NCBI RefSeq assembly: GCF_019923745.1
Contig: NZ_JAANOG010000004.1
Span: 287,154-351,153 of the forward strand
Origin: Aquirufa aurantiipilula
GTDB lineage: Bacteria > Bacteroidota > Bacteroidia > Cytophagales > Spirosomataceae
Reading direction: 5' to 3'
Length of the DNA: 64,000 nucleotides
Below are positions 45,591 to 53,567 of the stretch, in pieces. The notes beneath the pieces were generated by a model. It was not told the origin of the DNA. It saw only the letters and a list, made by a program, of their open reading frames with translations, and did no database searches. Within the stretch, counting starts at the first letter, position 1. Each line of letters starts with the position of its first letter. The translations under genes and the position numbers were made by a program.

Positions 45591-46262
45591 TTATTCGAAA
45601 TTAATGTACAAAGTTACGTTGTGGGTATTGATTCTACTTACTTTAAAGTAAGGATTGGTCGTTACAGAGGGTGTTGAATATAGATTGGCTATTCCATGGG
45701 AAAATCTAATTTCTGGTGTGAATTTGAAATATTTGAAAAACCCTTCAAATCCAAATCCATATTCTAGGGCAAAATCAACCGTTTGAGCACTTAAAGCAGC
45801 ACTGTTTTTCTTGACATTAGCTTCTACTCCAAATTTAGATCCAGCTAAAACATACATCCGATGATTCATGCGTCGGATGGATTTAAATTTCAATAAAACA
45901 GGTATTTCAAACCAGGTAGATTCTCTCGATATATTTAAATCTTCTGCTGGTTTAGGTTGGATAAATGTGATTTCTCGATCATAAAGAGCAATGTTTACTC
46001 CAGATTTCAATTCTAAAAATCGATTGAAGGAATAATTTGCCAAACCCCCAATTTGAAACCCAAAATTTCTAGGTGAAATACTAGGTGTCAGGGTAGGGTC
46101 AGCCTCCATACTAAAATTGCTAGAGCTTAAACCAAACAAGAACCCAAAGTGAACTCTTTTATCATCATAAAATTCATTATTGATTCGGATGTACTTATTC
46201 CCTTGGGCCAATGAATGAAAGCCTATCAAACTGAATACTATGAGTATCAATAGCTTTTTCAA
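45591..46262 (-). CDS. porT: PorT/SprT-like T9SS outer-membrane protein
   Basis: PorT is an outer-membrane beta-barrel needed for T9SS function. The 223-residue protein has a signal peptide (to about residue 19, SLAQ) and then alternating beta strands: RVHFGFLFGLSSSNFSME, FGFQIGGLANYSFNRFLELK, WFEIPVLLKFKS, and an aromatic C-terminal strand NVTLYINFE. Both the fold and the place directly after the menaquinone methyltransferase gene agree with PorT/SprT, which is next to that gene in other Bacteroidota. Other small PorT-like barrels exist, so the functional call is likely rather than certain. It ends back-to-back with the DUF4249 gene. Confidence 0.8.
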   Translation of the reverse strand: MKKLLILIVFSLIGFHSLAQGNKYIRINNEFYDDKRVHFGFLFGLSSSNFSMEADPTLTPSISPRNFGFQIGGLANYSFNRFLELKSGVNIALYDREITFIQPKPAEDLNISRESTWFEIPVLLKFKSIRRMNHRMYVLAGSKFGVEANVKKNSAALSAQTVDFALEYGFGFEGFFKYFKFTPEIRFSHGIANLYSTPSVTTNPYFKVSRINTHNVTLYINFE

Positions 46263-46266
46263 ATTC

Positions 46267-46992
46267 CTATTTTGATTTTTGGCCCAAATAAATAGAACAG
46301 ATACCTCCTGTCATGGGAATCCATTGCGTATTTTGATAACCAACTTGTTGGAAAATATCTAAAAAGTTTTGTCCATCTGGAAAGGCCTGAACAGATTCTG
46401 GAAGATAGGTATATGCCGCAGGATCCTTGGATATCAATTTCCCTAATAAGGGAAGAATGAATTTAGAATAAAAGGTATACAATTGCTTCATGGGGAATTT
46501 TCTTGGATTAGAAAATTCAAGAATCAAGCAATATCCTCCTGGTTTTAACACACGTAACATATCACTTAAACCTTTTTCTAGGTTTTCGTAATTTCGAACA
46601 CCAAAACTGACGGTAATAGCATCAAAGCTTTGATCGGAAAAAGGTAGCTTTTCGGAATCCCCTAATTGTAAATGAATCTTATCTTGCAAACCTAGTTTTT
46701 TGATTTTCTCAATTCCGAAATCCAACATACCTTGAGAAATATCCACTCCAATGATTTTTTCAGGCTGTATCTTTAAAGCCTCTATGGCAAAATCTCCTGT
46801 TCCTGTGGCAATATCAAGTAAGGATTTGATCCCCTTGTTCTTCAACAAATTAATCGCTTTTTTTCTCCAGATTATATCGATTCCTCCACTAAGTAAATGA
46901 TTTAAGAAATCATACTTGGGTGAAATGGAATTGAACATTTCTGCTACTTGTTCCTTTTTTCCTTGCGATTGATTTTTGTAGGGTACTACCAT
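46267..46992 (-). CDS. menG: demethylmenaquinone methyltransferase
   Basis: MenG (UbiE) uses S-adenosylmethionine to methylate demethylmenaquinone in the last step of menaquinone synthesis. From ATG 46992 the protein is 241 residues, starting MVVPYKNQSQGKKEQVAEMF, the usual family start. It has NSISPKYDFLNHLLSGGID, the SAM-binding LLDIATGTGDFAIEAL, IIGVDISQGML, GDSEKLPFSDQSFDAITVSF and GVRNYENLEKGL. A longer frame to 47046 lies before the family start and was rejected. porT starts 4 bp after its stop. A TAnnTTTG box (47059-47052) suggests a promoter of its own besides readthrough from the transporter gene. Confidence 0.94.
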   Translation of the reverse strand: MVVPYKNQSQGKKEQVAEMFNSISPKYDFLNHLLSGGIDIIWRKKAINLLKNKGIKSLLDIATGTGDFAIEALKIQPEKIIGVDISQGMLDFGIEKIKKLGLQDKIHLQLGDSEKLPFSDQSFDAITVSFGVRNYENLEKGLSDMLRVLKPGGYCLILEFSNPRKFPMKQLYTFYSKFILPLLGKLISKDPAAYTYLPESVQAFPDGQNFLDIFQQVGYQNTQWIPMTGGICSIYLGQKSK

Positions 46993-47051
46993 TGTTGATT
47001 GTTTGCTTAAATCCCAAACGTAAATTAGGGTCATTTGTTTCTGCAAATTAC

Positions 47052-47059
47052 CAAAATTA
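47052..47059 (-). promoter_or_regulatory. -7 box upstream of menG-porT
   Basis: On the minus strand TAATTTTG matches TAnnTTTG exactly. It lies between the AEC transporter stop (47065) and the menG ATG (46992) and would give a leader of about 50 nt. Confidence 0.4.
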
Positions 47060-47064
47060 TTTGG

Positions 47065-47991
47065 TTAGGCGGCAGCCATTTGGAATACACCTACCAATAT
47101 CCACATGAGAGTAAAGCTGATCAACATAGAAAAATTAACCAATGCACCTGCAATAGAAGTGTCAAAGTTTAATTCATCAGAATAGGTAATGAGTGTCATA
47201 CCTACTGGAAGAATGATGCAGATAAGCATCATATTTCTAAAGTGTGTATCAAATGGAAGGCTATAATATAGAAATAAGCCAATGGATAAACCTAATATGT
47301 AGCGGATACCAAGTACTTGGAATACCTTCAAAAAGGATTTTTTGGGTAATCGAATACTAAAATAAATCCCCATTAAAAGTAAAACTAAGGGTTTGTTTCC
47401 TTGTGCAATGGTATCTACAATGCTGGTAAGAAATATAGGCAAGGGTATTTCTAATACATTTACCAGCAATCCAATGACCATGGCCTGAAAAGGGAAAAGC
47501 GACATGATGCGTTTGAATACATGTTTCCACATATTACCTTTTTTTCCTTGAGCAGAGAGGTAATTTCCCATACCATAGGTCAAAATGAAATTGATGAAGG
47601 AGTTACCAATGTCGAACATTGCCGCATAGGTTAAGCCTTTCCATCCCCAAATTCCTTCAATTAATGGATAGGCGAATAAGCCTAGGTTATATCCCGAGCA
47701 ACCCATAGTAAGAATTCCCCGATATTCAGAACCCTCTTTTTTGAAAATATGAAAACCAACAAAAGAACATAAGAGGGCAAATAAGATACAAATGAAAGGC
47801 AGCCACAATAATTCGGAAGAGAATTGTACCTTAATCATGGTGCTAAACACCAAGGCAGGAAATGTGGTATGCATTAAAAATTTCGAAATCTTTTTGGCAT
47901 CTTCTGTGGTGACAAATCCCAAGCTTTTAAGCAAGTAGCCTATGGAAATGACAACGAGAGCTGAACCAAAAACAAAATTGGGGGAATTCAT
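47065..47991 (-). CDS. AEC-family (auxin efflux carrier-like) transporter
   Basis: The 308-residue membrane protein has about ten predicted spans arranged as two five-helix halves, with the AEC pattern: an N-terminal span with FGSALVVISIGYLLKSLGFV, KKISKFLMHTTFPALVF, the conserved GCSGYNLGLFAYPLIEGIWG in the middle, and GNKPLVLLLMGIYFS before the second half. AEC carriers export or take up organic acids such as malate. The substrate here is unknown. Its ATG overlaps the TGA of the histidine kinase gene (ATGA at 47991-47988), so the two are translationally coupled, which hints at a shared signal or substrate. Confidence 0.88.
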   Translation of the reverse strand: MNSPNFVFGSALVVISIGYLLKSLGFVTTEDAKKISKFLMHTTFPALVFSTMIKVQFSSELLWLPFICILFALLCSFVGFHIFKKEGSEYRGILTMGCSGYNLGLFAYPLIEGIWGWKGLTYAAMFDIGNSFINFILTYGMGNYLSAQGKKGNMWKHVFKRIMSLFPFQAMVIGLLVNVLEIPLPIFLTSIVDTIAQGNKPLVLLLMGIYFSIRLPKKSFLKVFQVLGIRYILGLSIGLFLYYSLPFDTHFRNMMLICIILPVGMTLITYSDELNFDTSIAGALVNFSMLISFTLMWILVGVFQMAAA

Positions 47992-49199
47992 GCGTGAAAG
48001 GGTGGCTTAGGCAAGGAAATGCGGAATGTACTTCCTTTGTTAATTTCAGTCGATTTTAAAATGAGTTTTCCCTCATGATAATTTTCAACGATTCTTTTGG
48101 CTAAAGTTAGTCCCAATCCCCATCCTCTTTTTTTGGTACTGAAGCCTGGAGAAAAGATTTTGGACATGTTTTTATTGGATATCCCTTTGCCTGTATCTGA
48201 AATATCAATGTAAATGACATTGTTTTTTCCTTCCGATAGCACAATTTGTATGTCTCCACTACCACTCATGGCATCTACCCCATTTTTGCAAATGTTTTCT
48301 ATTACCCATTCGAATAAATAGCGATTCACTTTTGCTACTTGGTCTGGAGCTAACAAACTAATGACCTCGATGTGGACTTTACTTGAAATGCGGTTTTTTA
48401 AATATTGTAAAAAGGTACTAATCAACTCTTCTAAATTTTCTTCTTTCAATATAGGGGCAGAGCCAATGTTAGAAAACCTGGTAGTGATGGTTTCCAAGCG
48501 CTGAATATCCTTTGTTAATTCAATAACGATATTCGGATCTATGCTGGGTTCATTTCGAAGAATTTCCACCCAAGCAGTTAGAGAGGATAGGGGAGTACCT
48601 AATTGATGGGCGGTTTCTTTAGCTAATCCTACCCATACCCGATTCTGTTCTGCTCTTCTTGAATAAGAGAAAAAAATGTAGCCAAGGAATCCAATTATCA
48701 AAACAACAAGAAGTTGGGAAAGAGGGTAATACCTCAAGAGTTTCAAGAGTTTGGAATTCCCATAATAGATGTATTCTTTCTGAAATCCCATATCCATTTC
48801 AATGGGCTTGTTGTTCTCAGCAATAATTTCAGTCAATTTTTGCTTGAGTATTTCCTGCTTAGCTTCGGTTGAAAGCTGGTTTGACATAGGAATGTTAATG
48901 GAGTTTAGATGGCCAGACCCATCTTTCCAAATAACCGGAATGGTATTGTTTTCATTGATTTTTTTAATTCTCTCGAAAAAGAAATTAATATCCGCATTCT
49001 CATCACTCGTCATTACATAGCGTATGGTCTCTGCATATAACTCAATTTGTTGCTTCTCTCTTTCCTCTAATTTAGTCACTAAACCGTCTGTAAAATAGAG
49101 AGAAAAACCAGCCATGAACACACAAACCGCAAAAAAAGCCACCTTAAGCCATGTATCGCGGTTGTAAAAGGCTAGAGGTAAGGAGACTTCTTTGAACAT
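47988..49199 (-). CDS. membrane sensor histidine kinase without adjacent response regulator
   Basis: The 403-residue kinase has two membrane spans (about 17-36 and 160-179) enclosing a periplasmic sensor domain of some 120 residues that I do not recognise. The HisKA region has the phospho-accepting His198 in AKETAHQLGTPLSSL, the variant found in many Bacteroidota kinases. The HATPase_c domain shows the N box (VIENICKNGVDAM), G1 (DTGKGIS), F/G2 (FSPGFSTKKRGWGLGLTLAK). No HAMP domain is evident. No response regulator gene lies within the window nearby, so its partner is encoded elsewhere. It overlaps the AEC transporter gene by 4 bp. Confidence 0.92.
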   Translation of the reverse strand: MFKEVSLPLAFYNRDTWLKVAFFAVCVFMAGFSLYFTDGLVTKLEEREKQQIELYAETIRYVMTSDENADINFFFERIKKINENNTIPVIWKDGSGHLNSINIPMSNQLSTEAKQEILKQKLTEIIAENNKPIEMDMGFQKEYIYYGNSKLLKLLRYYPLSQLLVVLIIGFLGYIFFSYSRRAEQNRVWVGLAKETAHQLGTPLSSLTAWVEILRNEPSIDPNIVIELTKDIQRLETITTRFSNIGSAPILKEENLEELISTFLQYLKNRISSKVHIEVISLLAPDQVAKVNRYLFEWVIENICKNGVDAMSGSGDIQIVLSEGKNNVIYIDISDTGKGISNKNMSKIFSPGFSTKKRGWGLGLTLAKRIVENYHEGKLILKSTEINKGSTFRISLPKPPFHA

Positions 49200-49278
49200 C
49201 TGGATATTTTTCGAACCTAAAAAAGGCTATTCATCACAAAATAGTCACCGTTTATCCAAAAATCAAAAAAAAGTTTCT

Positions 49279-49316
49279 AAGGTACTATGTAATGCAAAGT
49301 ACCTTACGTAGTTTTG
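49279..49316 (+). promoter_or_regulatory. padR promoter with candidate operator
   Basis: AAGGTACT (49279-49286) and AGTACCTT (49298-49305) form a perfect 8-bp inverted repeat with an 11-bp spacer (half-site centres 19 bp apart). TAGTTTTG (49309-49316), an exact TAnnTTTG box, starts 3 bp later, so a bound dimer would cover the -33 region. PadR regulators usually repress their own operon, which fits. Confidence 0.6.
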
Positions 49317-49340
49317 TATCACATTAAAACACAGAAACCG

Positions 49341-49682
49341 ATGGATATTGAAAATGCCAAGGTGCAGATGAGGAAAGGAATTTTGGAATTCTGTATTCTG
49401 CAGATTATTTCGCGAGGCGAGGTGTACGCATCCAACATGTTGGAAGAATTAACCTCTGCAAAAATCATGGTCGTGGAGGGAACCTTATACCCTCTTTTAA
49501 CCCGCCTAAAAAATGCTGGGTTCTTAGATTATAAATGGGTGGAATCTTCCTCAGGCCCGCCGCGTAAGTATTACGTATTAACAGAAAAAGGAGGAGAATT
49601 TTTAGAAGAACTTCATTTAACATGGGATGAGTTACAAGGCTCTGTACTTCAAATAACCAATCCCGCCACCCCCAATTCATAA
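49341..49682 (+). CDS. PadR-family transcriptional regulator
   Basis: From ATG 49341 the protein is 113 residues, with the PadR winged-helix: AKVQMRKGILEFCILQIIS, GEVYASNMLEELTSAKIMVV, EGTLYPLLTRLKNAGFLDYK, SSGPPRKYYVLTEKGGEFL. It is the short PadR-s1 type, with one C-terminal dimerisation helix. A TTG at 49314 would add nine residues and coincides with the promoter box, so it was rejected. It is first in the set padR-PspC-GIN, a common Bacteroidota arrangement, and likely represses this operon through the inverted repeat at 49279-49305. The inducing signal may be envelope stress but is not shown. Confidence 0.92.
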   Translation: MDIENAKVQMRKGILEFCILQIISRGEVYASNMLEELTSAKIMVVEGTLYPLLTRLKNAGFLDYKWVESSSGPPRKYYVLTEKGGEFLEELHLTWDELQGSVLQITNPATPNS

Positions 49683-49694
49683 ATCTATCATTGT

Positions 49695-52130
49695 ATGAAA
49701 AAGACCCTTTCAATTAATATCGCAGGGATTATCTTCCACATCGAGGAGGATGCGTTTGCCACATTGGATGCATACATCAAATCCATCCATGCTTACTTCG
49801 AGAGTTTCGAAGGTTCAAAAGAGATTATTGCTGACATTGAAGCAAGAATTGCCGAGAAATTCTGGGGCATTCGTGAAGACGAAAAAACAGAAGCCATTTC
49901 ATTGGAACATGTCAATGCTTTGATCGCCTCTTTAGGAACGGTAGCTGATTTTCAAGCTTTAGAAAGCGAAGAAGATAAGAAAGAAAACAGTTCATCGCAA
50001 TCTCAGTCTACTCATTCAGAAAAGTCTATTCCAAATCAAAAAGTATTTAGACGTGATTTGTCTAGAAAAATGATTGGTGGTGTGGCTTCAGGTTTAGCTC
50101 GTTATTTACATGCTGATCCAATTTGGGTACGTTTATGTATGATCGTAGGCTTCTTTGGATTGATTCCATTATTCCATGTAGCCAATGTCATCTTCTGGGC
50201 CTATATTATTTGCTGGATTGCTATCCCTGGTGAAATCAATTTAGAAGAGGATAAATCCTTTCGCAAATTTTACCGTGATCCTGAAAAGAAAGTTATTGGT
50301 GGGGTAATCTCTGGATTTGCCGCCTACACAGGATGGGATTTAGGTCTACTGCGTGTATTAGCTGTATTATCTGTCTTGTTTTTTGGAACAGGGATTGTAG
50401 CCTATCTGGTGATATTGATTATAGCACCAGAGGCTAAAACCCTCACAGATAAAATGGAAATGACGGGTGAGCCTATCACTTTGGAAAATATTGAAAACAA
50501 CATCAAGAAGAACTTCCAAAAGGAAGGAGAGGCTGAAGAAAGTGCTTTAACTCGTATCTTGTTAGTTCCATTTCGACTAATTGCTGCTTTCTTTGGCGCA
50601 TTTAAAGGGTTTTTCATTGCTCTTCGTTGGATCGTTCAAATAGCATTTGGTATCATTTTAACGGCAATAGGTTTAGGAAGTATCATTGCCCTAATTACGG
50701 TTTCTTCAGTAGGATTTTCAGGTTTAGATCATGGCCAAGTTCAAATTGCTTTTGGTGAAGCCATTCCTTTATATTTATTGGCGAATGATTTGCCTTCTTG
50801 GACTTATTTAGCCTTCATCGCAGCATTTCTACCTATTTTAGTTTCCATCATAATCTCAGGAGTTTCTTTATTAGCTAACCGTAAATTTTATAATAGAACG
50901 TATAAATACATCGCTACTACCTTGTGCATTGTTGGTTGGATTGGTTTATTCGTAGCCTTACCAACAGTGGGAAGAAATTTTTCAAGAACAGCTTCTGTGA
51001 ATCAAGTAAAAGACATTAGTATTCCATCCAAGCCCTTTGTTTTTGATGTGAAAAAAGAATCTCAAGAGTCTATTTGGGAAAAAATGTTAGGAAGTAGAGA
51101 ATTGGTGGATGAAATCCTGGATGACGAAGATATGCACGATTATAACCGTGAAGGATTTACTCGTACCCAAATTACCATAGAAGGATATTCAGGGACGACC
51201 ATCCAGGTAATAGAATTCTCCAAATCAAATGGAAAAGATCGTTTTGATGCTGAGAAAAATGCCAGAAGTATTAAATATGACTATTCCATTCAAAATGATA
51301 AAATCATATTTGATAGCCATTTCGGAATTACGAATCAAAAGTTCAGAAATCAACGCATGCGTGTGAAGGTATTGATACCTTTTGGACAGAGCTTCGGTAT
51401 GACGCGTGATTTTGCATCCTATATTGAAAATGAAATTCATGGAGGATACTTTAACGAGAGTAATGGCGATTTATTTGTAGGATCACTTTGGAATTTTACT
51501 CCAGAAAAAGGCTTAACATGTATTAATCGTGAACCCATTGAGGATAAAGACGAGTCGTTCCATGAAGATCGTTCTTCTTCAGATGAGGTAGGTGTTAATT
51601 TTTCTATCAGTAAGGATTTAGAAAACTTCCAAAGCATTGAAGCCTTGAATACCGAAGGAGCTAGTATTCGTATCGTTCCTGGAGATAAGTATGTCATTCG
51701 TTTTGAGGGAAATGATAAACCAAGTTTTGTCACAGAAGCGAAAGTGGTTAATGGCGTTTTAAAATTGGACAAAGTACAATCAGGCGTTCAAATTGAGATA
51801 CAATCTCCAAAGCTTTCCAAGGTAGAATTGGGAGGAAATGCCAGAACAGAAATCAAAGGATTTAATCAGGCTAAATTAGAAGTAGTCTTGCATAATTTCC
51901 ACAGTGTTAATATCGATGGCACGACGGATTTATTGATTGCTTCAGCAGACCAAAATTCTGAGCTTATTGCTCCCAATTTGGTTGCTCAAAAGGCTATTGT
52001 CTCATTAAAAGATCAATCTAAAATGGATTTGCAAGTCATCAAGAATATCACAGGAAATAAATCCATGAATGCGGATTTAACTTATCCAAGTATTTCCAAC
52101 TTACAAGTCAACATTAAAACACAAAAATAA
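49695..52130 (+). CDS. PspC-domain membrane protein with C-terminal GIN-like domain
   Basis: The 811-residue protein has an N-terminal soluble region (residues 1-95), two PspC domains in tandem (RKMIGGVASGLARYLHADP at about 124-180; KKVIGGVISGFAAYTG at about 198-250), each ending in membrane spans, and about four further spans up to residue 430. A long soluble C-terminal part follows, whose last 150 residues have beta-strand repeats like DUF2807 (PKLSKVELGGNARTEIKGF; NIDGTTDLLIASAD). PspC is a phage-shock-type membrane stress protein. It lies 12 bp after padR. The next gene encodes a secreted DUF2807 protein, so both may bind the same envelope partner. Confidence 0.88.
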   Translation: MKKTLSINIAGIIFHIEEDAFATLDAYIKSIHAYFESFEGSKEIIADIEARIAEKFWGIREDEKTEAISLEHVNALIASLGTVADFQALESEEDKKENSSSQSQSTHSEKSIPNQKVFRRDLSRKMIGGVASGLARYLHADPIWVRLCMIVGFFGLIPLFHVANVIFWAYIICWIAIPGEINLEEDKSFRKFYRDPEKKVIGGVISGFAAYTGWDLGLLRVLAVLSVLFFGTGIVAYLVILIIAPEAKTLTDKMEMTGEPITLENIENNIKKNFQKEGEAEESALTRILLVPFRLIAAFFGAFKGFFIALRWIVQIAFGIILTAIGLGSIIALITVSSVGFSGLDHGQVQIAFGEAIPLYLLANDLPSWTYLAFIAAFLPILVSIIISGVSLLANRKFYNRTYKYIATTLCIVGWIGLFVALPTVGRNFSRTASVNQVKDISIPSKPFVFDVKKESQESIWEKMLGSRELVDEILDDEDMHDYNREGFTRTQITIEGYSGTTIQVIEFSKSNGKDRFDAEKNARSIKYDYSIQNDKIIFDSHFGITNQKFRNQRMRVKVLIPFGQSFGMTRDFASYIENEIHGGYFNESNGDLFVGSLWNFTPEKGLTCINREPIEDKDESFHEDRSSSDEVGVNFSISKDLENFQSIEALNTEGASIRIVPGDKYVIRFEGNDKPSFVTEAKVVNGVLKLDKVQSGVQIEIQSPKLSKVELGGNARTEIKGFNQAKLEVVLHNFHSVNIDGTTDLLIASADQNSELIAPNLVAQKAIVSLKDQSKMDLQVIKNITGNKSMNADLTYPSISNLQVNIKTQK

Positions 52131-52196
52131 AAGGAGGATCATGCAACCTTTTGATCTTTCGTTTCATCTTCTCTACATTCCAAAATAATAACAATC

Positions 52197-52913
52197 ATGA
52201 AAACAAAATTCAATTTATTCATTTTCCTAGGTGCATTATTTGTGTCCATCGTGGCATTTGCATCTCCAGAAGATTATTCAAAAAAGTTTAAAGTATCAGG
52301 TTTTCAAAACTTAGACCTAGGTCAAGCATTTGAAATTAAAGTTAGCAAAGGAAGTGCATATTCGTTGGCAGCTTATGGCCGTCAAGAAGATGTGGATGAT
52401 TTAGAAGTAGACATTGACGGTAATACCTTGAAGGTATCTTATAAAGACCGTAATTGGGGTTTTAATTGGGGTAAAAACCGTAAAAGAGTTCGTTTGGTCA
52501 TCACTATGCCTCGTTTAGCTAATGCTGATTTTTCAGGTGCTTGTCGTGTGGATGTCGATGGATTCGCCAATGAAGAACAAATGAATTTTGTGTTTAGTGG
52601 AGCATCTAAAGGTCAATTGAATCAGATTAATGCTGACAAATTAAATGTGGAATTATCAGGAGCGTCTAAATTGAATATCAGTGGTCATGCTGGCAAATTA
52701 AATGTAGATGCTTCAGGTGCAAGTCACATGGAGGGAACTAATCTGATGGCGCGTGATACGGATGTTGAGGCAAGTGGCGCAAGTCATGTTAGCGTACAAA
52801 GTCAAAAGACATTGCGCGTTGATGCATCTGGTGCTTCCAAAGTATCATATAAAGGTGTTCCAACCATCAGCAAAGATTTGTCAGGAGCCGCTTCTATAAA
52901 CCAAGTAAACTAG
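52197..52913 (+). CDS. secreted DUF2807 (head GIN domain) protein
   Basis: The 238-residue protein has a signal peptide (to about residue 22, AFAS) and one DUF2807 domain: FQNLDLGQAFEIKVSKGSAY, VRLVITMPRLANADFSGAC, then a parallel beta-helix with the repeated motif S-G-A-S-k/h (FSGASKG, LSGASKL, ASGASHM, ASGASHV, ASGASKV, LSGAASI). The family is described as a putative autotransporter adhesin head; function is unproven. It is 66 bp after the PspC gene in the padR operon. Its stop codon shares CTAG with the stop of the convergent DUF1684 gene. No T9SS C-terminal sorting domain is visible. Confidence 0.88.
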   Translation: MKTKFNLFIFLGALFVSIVAFASPEDYSKKFKVSGFQNLDLGQAFEIKVSKGSAYSLAAYGRQEDVDDLEVDIDGNTLKVSYKDRNWGFNWGKNRKRVRLVITMPRLANADFSGACRVDVDGFANEEQMNFVFSGASKGQLNQINADKLNVELSGASKLNISGHAGKLNVDASGASHMEGTNLMARDTDVEASGASHVSVQSQKTLRVDASGASKVSYKGVPTISKDLSGAASINQVN

Positions 52914-53518
52914 TTTTTTTCCCCAGCAGGTATCCTAAAATTCAATTGGTTACTTGCTGGTGGAACAGGACAAGCATATTCCGGATTGTACGCACAAAAA
53001 GGAAAGTAAGCCAAATTAAAATCCGCCTTAAGTTTTTTACCGTTTAGATTTATTAGGGGTATATCTAAGTACCTACCGCCTCCATAGGTTTCTGTGGGGG
53101 CGGTTTTGTCTTTAAATGGAAGGAAAAAGTCTCCATTGTCGTGCTGGTAAAGCTTTAAGCGAACCTCTTGTCCATTGATTTGGGCTTTAATATCTCCAAT
53201 GTAAAGGATATCCTCTTTGGTGCCATCACTCATTGGCAAAGCAATTTTATCAACTTTTGAATTATTTTCTAAGTCAAATTCTATTAGCCAAGCACTAGAA
53301 AAGGGGAAATACTGAAGTCCTTTAAATGTTTCTTTATTCTTGATGGGTGAATCTTCTTGCTCTTTCATCGAAATGTCTTTTTCTTTTCGATGTTGCATGA
53401 CTGCCAAAGAATCTTCTTGTGTTTTATTTACGCTTACAGCGGTGTTTTTAGGTAGACTAATAATCACCAAGACGATTGCGCCAAGAACAAGAATCAAAAT
53501 CCATTTATTGAATTTCAT
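52910..53518 (-). CDS. DUF1684 domain protein, membrane-anchored
   Basis: From ATG 53518 the protein is 202 residues with one N-terminal membrane span or uncleaved signal (KWILILVLGAIVLVIISL). The DUF1684 domain follows: FKGLQYFPFSSAWLIEFDL, VRLKLYQHDNGDFFLPFKD, TYGGGRYLDIPLI and LAYFPFCAYNPEYACPVPP. The function of DUF1684 is unknown; the conserved Y.P.C.YNP..CP..P end suggests a ligand or metal site. Its promoter region overlaps that of the divergent ribE gene. A longer frame to 53599 overlaps ribE and was rejected. It overlaps the GIN protein gene by 4 bp. Confidence 0.87.
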   Translation of the reverse strand: MKFNKWILILVLGAIVLVIISLPKNTAVSVNKTQEDSLAVMQHRKEKDISMKEQEDSPIKNKETFKGLQYFPFSSAWLIEFDLENNSKVDKIALPMSDGTKEDILYIGDIKAQINGQEVRLKLYQHDNGDFFLPFKDKTAPTETYGGGRYLDIPLINLNGKKLKADFNLAYFPFCAYNPEYACPVPPASNQLNFRIPAGEKN

Positions 53519-53529
53519 AAGTTTGGGTG

Positions 53530-53553
53530 TAATTTTGAATTTAGGCAAAAATA
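53530..53553. promoter_or_regulatory. face-to-face promoter boxes of ribE and the DUF1684 gene
   Basis: In the 49-bp divergent gap, TAATTTTG (53530-53537, plus strand) serves ribE and TATTTTTG (53553-53546, minus strand) serves the DUF1684 gene. Both match TAnnTTTG exactly and are 8 bp apart, so RNA polymerase could not occupy both at once. Confidence 0.5.
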
Positions 53554-53567
53554 TAAAATTTAATTCG

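Noticed and set aside
53340..53567. 76-codon upstream extension of ribE
   Set aside because: It runs antisense through the DUF1684 gene and the promoter gap, and riboflavin synthase begins MFTGIVE at 53568.
53519..53567. FMN riboswitch upstream of riboflavin synthase
   Set aside because: The gap is 49 bp, far too short for the FMN aptamer, and no conserved segment of it is visible.
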